DNA of 64,000 nucleotides from Pelagadaptatus sp034112445 (lineage in GTDB: Bacteria; Pseudomonadota; Gammaproteobacteria; Pseudomonadales; Cellvibrionaceae), in contig JAWUVI010000028.1 in assembly GCA_034112445.1 (NCBI GenBank), positions 1 through 64,000 of the forward strand. Direction: 5' to 3'. The stretch's first letter is position 1. Each line of letters begins with the position of its first letter. Position numbers and translations under genes: made by a program. Below the pieces are notes generated by a model. That model searched no databases. It had not been told where the DNA came from and saw only the letters and a program-made list of their open reading frames with translations. Of this stretch, positions 59,874 through 64,000 are shown in pieces.

Positions 59874-61601
59874 ATGAGTACTGAATTGCGTATACTACTT
59901 ATCGATGATGACCTGCAAGACCGCCGGGCAGTGATTCGTGCCTTAAACAAAAGCACGATCCATTTTGACCTCAAAGAAGCTTCAAGCGCTGAAAGTGGCT
60001 TAAAGCTTCTCGAAGAGTCGACTTTTGATCTGGTTTTATTGGATTACCGCTTGCCCGACAGTAATGCTATTGATGTCTTGAATGAAATACGTTCTTGCGA
60101 CGGCAAAGGCATGGCGGTCATTGTTGTCAGTCAGCATGACGATGAATCTTTTGTAGAACAATGTCTTGATGCGGGTGCTCAGGATTTTTTACTTAAAGAT
60201 GAGGTGAGCACACGTCGTTTAATCCGTGCAGTAAAACAAGCACAACAACGTTATTCGATAGAGCAGGCCTTAAGTGATTCCCACAAACAGCTCCGCCTAG
60301 TATCAGAGCGAGATCCTCTTACTGGATTGGGTAACCGTCGGGGCTTTCAGTTAGCCATGCAGTCATTTACCAGTCGAGTAGATCGAGGTGATTGTAACTT
60401 AGCGTTATTGCTGCTTGATTTAGATGATTTTAAAATTATCAATGATTCGCTTGGGCACGATGTTGGTGATCAAGTTTTACTAGAGGTGGCAGAGCGATTA
60501 AAACAAGCCTGCAGAGATGAAGATTATCTATGCAGGTTTGGTGGCGATGAGTTTGTTATATTGATGTATCTAGAACGAGAAGATGATGCTTCGCAGTTAG
60601 CTAATAGGATTTTTGATCTGTTTCAGCAACCAATTGTGTTGGGTGATGTTGAGCGTAAAATCACCACTAGCATTGGAATTGCCATGCTTGATGACATTGA
60701 AGACCCAGATGAATCCTGTAAAGAGATATTAAAAAAAGCCGACATTGCTCTTTATAAATCCAAGCATGCAGGAAGAAATCAAGCGTCTTACTTTTCTGAA
60801 AAAACGCAAGACGAAGTTCTTGCCCGTGCTGATATGAAACGAGAGCTACAAGAAGCTATAGAGAAAAATGAATTTATCCTCTTTTATCAGGCCAAGATAA
60901 ATTCAAAAGATTTAAGTCTTGCTGGTGCCGAAGCGCTGCTTCGCTGGCAGCACCCACGCTTAGGCTTATTATCCCCAGCAAGTTTTATTGTGCTTGCTGA
61001 GGAAACAGGTATCATCGTTGAAATTGGGGCCTGGGTTTTACATGAAGTATGTCAGCAACTGCAGCAATGGAAACTAAAATGGCAATTACATTCCAGTAGT
61101 TTTTCGATATCAATCAATTTGTCATCTATCCAGTTACAAGTAGATGAATTGGCTGCTCAGATAAAAACAGAGCTCAGTAATAATAAACTCCATGCAAGTG
61201 ATATCGGCCTAGAGATTACTGAAAATACTTCAATCGAGTCTAGAACAAAGGCGTCAGGTTTATTCACTGAACTAGAAAACCTTGGAGTTAACTTAGCGCT
61301 CGATGATTTTGGAACAGGGTATTCTTCCTTTCAGCACTTGAGGCTTTTCCCCGTTAATCAAATAAAGATCGAGAATGCTTATATAGCGAAAATTGGGGTT
61401 TGCCCCAAAACAGAAAAATTAATAATGGCCATGATTGGCTTGGCTAAAATTTTAAATTTAAGTATTGTTGCTGAAGGGGTAGAAACACAGGCACAAGCTG
61501 ACTTTTGCGTTCTTCATCAATGTGATTTTTTACAAGGGTATTTATACTCTCGTCCAGCATCAGCAGATGACTTCGAGGAAGAGTTTCTATCTTCACAATA
61601 A
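59874..61601 (+). CDS. Response regulator with GGDEF and EAL domains
   Basis: The 575-aa protein has a receiver (Asp57 in VLLDYRLPDS), GGDEF (FGGDEFVIL, with an inhibitory RDED site five residues before it) and EAL (AEALLRWQHP, EITENT, LDDFGTGYSS, EGVET). The catalytic GGDEF residues are intact, so cyclase activity is possible. The EAL residues look complete except that KID is KIE (in IKIENAY). Net c-di-GMP output cannot be told. It lies 8 bp after the receiver gene and is the only visible output module of the cluster. Confidence 0.93.
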   Translation: MSTELRILLIDDDLQDRRAVIRALNKSTIHFDLKEASSAESGLKLLEESTFDLVLLDYRLPDSNAIDVLNEIRSCDGKGMAVIVVSQHDDESFVEQCLDAGAQDFLLKDEVSTRRLIRAVKQAQQRYSIEQALSDSHKQLRLVSERDPLTGLGNRRGFQLAMQSFTSRVDRGDCNLALLLLDLDDFKIINDSLGHDVGDQVLLEVAERLKQACRDEDYLCRFGGDEFVILMYLEREDDASQLANRIFDLFQQPIVLGDVERKITTSIGIAMLDDIEDPDESCKEILKKADIALYKSKHAGRNQASYFSEKTQDEVLARADMKRELQEAIEKNEFILFYQAKINSKDLSLAGAEALLRWQHPRLGLLSPASFIVLAEETGIIVEIGAWVLHEVCQQLQQWKLKWQLHSSSFSISINLSSIQLQVDELAAQIKTELSNNKLHASDIGLEITENTSIESRTKASGLFTELENLGVNLALDDFGTGYSSFQHLRLFPVNQIKIENAYIAKIGVCPKTEKLIMAMIGLAKILNLSIVAEGVETQAQADFCVLHQCDFLQGYLYSRPASADDFEEEFLSSQ

Positions 61602-61665
61602 TTTTTGGCCTACTTTTGGCCGCCTTTAGGTTATCAATAATCACTGGGATTTTCGTGTCCTTCTT

Positions 61666-62088
61666 ATGAATAAGCATCGACCGCTAAAGATCTTGCTTGT
61701 TGATGACAACAGCGACGACAATTATTTCCACACCCGAACATTAAATAAGCTGGCATGTGTTGACGAAATAGACACGTGTTTTGATGGTGTAGATGCACTT
61801 GAGTACTTTGAGGGCAAAGGCAAGTACGCCGATCGAGACGCGACTTTCAGATACCCTGATATCATATTTTTAGATATTAATATGCCAAGAATGGACGGAT
61901 GGGAATTTCTGCAATGCTATAAGAAACTAGAGCTTACTGGACCAATATTGCCGGTTATCGTGATGCTCAGCACATCGCTCAATCCAGTCGATAAGGAGCG
62001 TGCAGATGATGATGAAGTCATCGTAGATTTTTGTTCAAAACCTTTAAGTGTTGATTCAATAAATATGATATTTGAGAAACACTTATGA
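61666..62088 (+). CDS. Stand-alone response regulator receiver
   Basis: The 140-aa receiver has DDNSDD, phosphoacceptor Asp70 in IIFLDINMPRMDGWE, a Ser-type switch in MLSTSLN and Lys in FCSKPLS. It is of the same general type as the 59425 receiver but not a close copy. There is no output domain, so it is likely a phosphotransfer or protein-contact switch. Confidence 0.9.
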   Translation: MNKHRPLKILLVDDNSDDNYFHTRTLNKLACVDEIDTCFDGVDALEYFEGKGKYADRDATFRYPDIIFLDINMPRMDGWEFLQCYKKLELTGPILPVIVMLSTSLNPVDKERADDDEVIVDFCSKPLSVDSINMIFEKHL

Positions 62089-62190
62089 ACCCCCAGTTTT
62101 AATCTTATATGATTATATTAAGGGTGCGGTTATGATCATGTTAATGCAAAAAAGTCTGACGATAACAGAAGCGTCTTGGGGTGATTCGGT

Positions 62191-63048
62191 TTGCTAAACA
62201 TTGACGTGTACACTTTATTCGGCTCAATCTTGCTCAGTATTGTCTTATTAACAGCGCTGATGCTCTTTCCTTATCTCAAAAAACTCAAAACTAAACAACT
62301 CGCCCAAGAAATAAATTCAAAGAACGAAATAGAAAGCTACAAAACTCAGTTGGAGCGCAGCATTAAGGAGCGGGATGAATTCGCCTACATCGCTTCTCAT
62401 GATTTAAAAGCACCGATGCGTGCCATTAAACAACTTGCCGATTGGATTCAGGAAGATCTCAATGACCCTTCACCAGAGGTGAGCGAGCATCTCGATATGA
62501 TGCTGAATAGAATAGGACGATTAGAGCGAATGCTTGATGATCTATTAGCTTACTCTAGATCCGGTCGAAATGATGGTGAGCTTGAAGTTATTGATATAGC
62601 CAAGACCGTTCAAGAAGTATTCCAAAATTTGTCGCCACCGGCTGAATTCAGCTTAGTGTTGGATGCCAAGACCCCTGAATTTGTAACTTTGTCTGTGCCA
62701 TTTAAGTTAGTGCTTCAAAATTTAATCGGTAACGCCATCAAACACCATGACCTTAAAGACGGTATTATTAACGTGGTTGTCGAAGAGACCAAAGAATGCC
62801 TATTGTTTACTATTTCGGATGACGGCCCAGGAATATCGCCCCTGCAGCATGAGCGAGTGTTCGATCTATTCCATACACTTAAGCCACGCGATGATGTGGA
62901 AGGTAGTGGTATGGGCATGTCTATCGTCAAAAAAATACTGGATAGTTTTTATTGCGATATCTATATTGAATCAGATGGTGTTCGGGGTACGCGCATCCAA
63001 TTTCAATGGCCAACAGAAGCCAAGCTAAAGACTTATCTGCATGCCTAA
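62191..63048 (+). CDS. Histidine kinase with single N-terminal helix, no PAS
   Basis: The 285-aa kinase has one membrane helix (residues 5-28), a coiled coil, HisKA (SHDLKAPMRA, His70) and HATPase (NLIGNAIKHH, DDGPGISP, GSGMGMSI). It has no sensing domain, so it may work with other kinases of the cluster as a phosphodonor. Its start is a TTG at 62191 with GGGGTG upstream. Its core closely resembles the other two kinases. Confidence 0.88.
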   Translation: MLNIDVYTLFGSILLSIVLLTALMLFPYLKKLKTKQLAQEINSKNEIESYKTQLERSIKERDEFAYIASHDLKAPMRAIKQLADWIQEDLNDPSPEVSEHLDMMLNRIGRLERMLDDLLAYSRSGRNDGELEVIDIAKTVQEVFQNLSPPAEFSLVLDAKTPEFVTLSVPFKLVLQNLIGNAIKHHDLKDGIINVVVEETKECLLFTISDDGPGISPLQHERVFDLFHTLKPRDDVEGSGMGMSIVKKILDSFYCDIYIESDGVRGTRIQFQWPTEAKLKTYLHA

Positions 63049-63098
63049 TAAGTGATAAAGTTAGGTCCCTTTTAACGGTTAAAGATGATATCGATCAG

Positions 63099-63497
63099 AT
63101 GCGAAAAAAAACTATAGTAATTATTGATGATGACGCAGTCGATGTTGTGGATATTGAGCGAAAAATTGCCGCAAATGTAGGTATGGTTAATCTAAAAAAT
63201 ATAAAAATAGAGATATTTAATAGTGCTGATGCAGGTTTGGAATGGTTGTTTTCTAATGAAGCCGACCTCCTGATTCTAGATGTGTGTCTGCCAGAGGTTG
63301 ACGCCACGGGAGTGATGAAAGCACTTAACAAAAACCATGTAATATTACCTATATGCCTCATCAGTGGCGTCAATGAAATGTTATACATTGCCGAACAAGT
63401 TGGCATTGGGCAGGAGTCGGTTATCGTGGCTCAGTTTAAAAAACCCATTCCAACTGAAGAGTTTGGAAAGCTATTAAAAGACTTAGCTATAGTTTGA
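63099..63497 (+). CDS. Stand-alone response regulator receiver, divergent
   Basis: From ATG 63099 the protein is 132 aa. It has IIDDDAVD, phosphoacceptor Asp61 in LLILDVCLPEVD, Ser in LISGVN and Lys in AQFKKPIP. The sequence is more divergent than the other receivers. An open frame from 63006 overlaps the kinase gene and could be an alternative start, but it has no ribosome site. Confidence 0.82.
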   Translation: MRKKTIVIIDDDAVDVVDIERKIAANVGMVNLKNIKIEIFNSADAGLEWLFSNEADLLILDVCLPEVDATGVMKALNKNHVILPICLISGVNEMLYIAEQVGIGQESVIVAQFKKPIPTEEFGKLLKDLAIV

Positions 63498-63806
63498 TAT
63501 GAGCTTTTTGGAATATTCTCTCAGTGCGAGTAACCCCAATATCAGTAGGATGCCTTTGTTCTGGCCTAGTAAATCTGGCCTCTAATTAATAGTCAATTAC
63601 AATGAATTAGCTATTTTTGTAATAACCTTTAAGTAATGATGACTGTCCGTTCTGGGTTAATTTGAGACTCTCAAGCCTACCACCATTGCATTGTCTCCCA
63701 TTGAACACTCCTTCATAAGCAAAAAAAATAGGCGAACCCCACCAACCACCCCCAAGCGGGCATGGGCGGCGAGTTCTCCAGAGTGGCCCGCTCTGGGCCG
63801 ATTTTA
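63498..63806. other. Intergenic region before the integrase remnant
   Basis: The 309 bp have no convincing gene. GC content rises from about 63,740, where GGCCC and GGGCC form an inverted repeat around CGCTCT at 63786-63800. This may be a terminator-like structure for the recombinase gene or an att-related element. Confidence 0.45.
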
Positions 63807-64000
63807 CTAAGCATGGCCGAGGGGTAGGGACGCACTTTCAGACGCTTCTTGCAGAGTTTTTGTTGAGAGGTGGGCGGATCGCTGAGTCACTTTCGGATTC
63901 GAGTGGCCGAGGATGTGCTGCACCTCGTAAAGAGTCCGTCCATCGTTAACCAGCATCGACGCATAGTTGTGCCTCAAATCGTGCATCCTCAACTCTGGCA
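63807..64000 (-). pseudogene. Tyrosine recombinase (phage-type integrase), C-terminal part, nucleophile Tyr replaced by Ser
   Basis: On the minus strand the end of a tyrosine recombinase is read: MHDLRHNYASMLV (second catalytic Arg of the HxxR box), HILGHSNPKVTQ (His/Gly box), then RSAHLS where RYAHLS is usual. The codon at 63878-63876 is TCC (Ser) instead of TAC (Tyr). So the nucleophile is gone unless a nearby Tyr takes over, and none is seen. The rest of the gene lies beyond the window. It is the likely integrase of the island bounded by the tRNA-Asn remnant. Confidence 0.75.

Noticed and set aside
1..64000. CRISPR array or rRNA operon
   Set aside because: I saw no regularly spaced direct repeats with unique spacers and no rRNA-like sequence.

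Overview
The window looks like chromosomal DNA of a marine, salt-adapted gammaproteobacterium, probably of the Cellvibrionales/Oceanospirillales kind. The evidence is an ectoine locus (ectR-ectABC plus a Na+/solute symporter), two Kef-type antiporters, NhaD, two MscS channels, a wax ester synthase/DGAT, a DesT/DesC/DesB desaturase locus of the Pseudomonas type, and the gammaproteobacterial hdfR-maoP gene pair. Base composition is moderately AT-rich throughout. This placement is an inference from gene content only.

Layout. 0-6.2 kb: 3' truncated HBM-type chemoreceptor, then divergent ectR and ectABC-symporter. 6.2-12.9 kb: truncated haemoglobin with its reductase, Kef antiporter, WS/DGAT, SRPBCC protein, 2OG-Fe(II) oxygenase. 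13.1-16.4 kb: a tightly overlapping three-gene signalling operon (MCP, NIT-like membrane protein, EAL phosphodiesterase). 16.8-19.5 kb: sirtuin, thioesterase, DUF3087, MtfA. 19.9-23.4 kb: desT / desCB with an array of operator-like sites, followed by two paralogous microproteins of 23 and 30 aa. 23.6-30.9 kb: solute-binding protein, degenerate MBL-like protein, SDR with a signal peptide, methyltransferase, a Rho-like ATPase without RNA-binding domain, HNH protein, patatin, PAS-PAS chemoreceptor. 30.9-43.7 kb: Crp remnant, epimerase, hdfR/maoP, sCache chemoreceptor, ExoD, CNNM protein, two MscS channels, Kef, a 56-aa protein, HPF, MgtC. 44.1-51.6 kb: ALDH, single-domain asparaginase, NhaD, JmjC-like cupin, SpoU methyltransferase, PotD-like protein, nitroreductase. 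52.1-54.2 kb: TonB receptor.

From 49.3 kb the DNA becomes mosaic. Three diverged copies of a dispersed repeat (49.3, 51.8 and 54.3 kb) lie there. The last copy runs into a terminator and the 3' half of a tRNA-Asn(GUU) gene (54,504-54,548). Beyond this tRNA remnant is a cluster of CCGAAC motifs, then a seven-gene histidine kinase/response regulator set (55.2-63.5 kb), then the 3' end of a tyrosine recombinase gene in which the expected nucleophilic Tyr is Ser. I read 54.5 kb to beyond the window end as a degraded integrative element inserted at tRNA-Asn. Its cargo is a multi-kinase relay with an ethylene-receptor-like sensor and a c-di-GMP output protein.

Two themes recur. One is signalling: four chemoreceptors, three related histidine kinases, four receiver proteins, one EAL and one GGDEF-EAL protein. 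The other is short tandem duplications between genes (20 bp x3, 16 bp x3-4, 19 bp x2, 21 bp x2, 6 bp x5), two of which sit inside operons in front of a downstream start codon.
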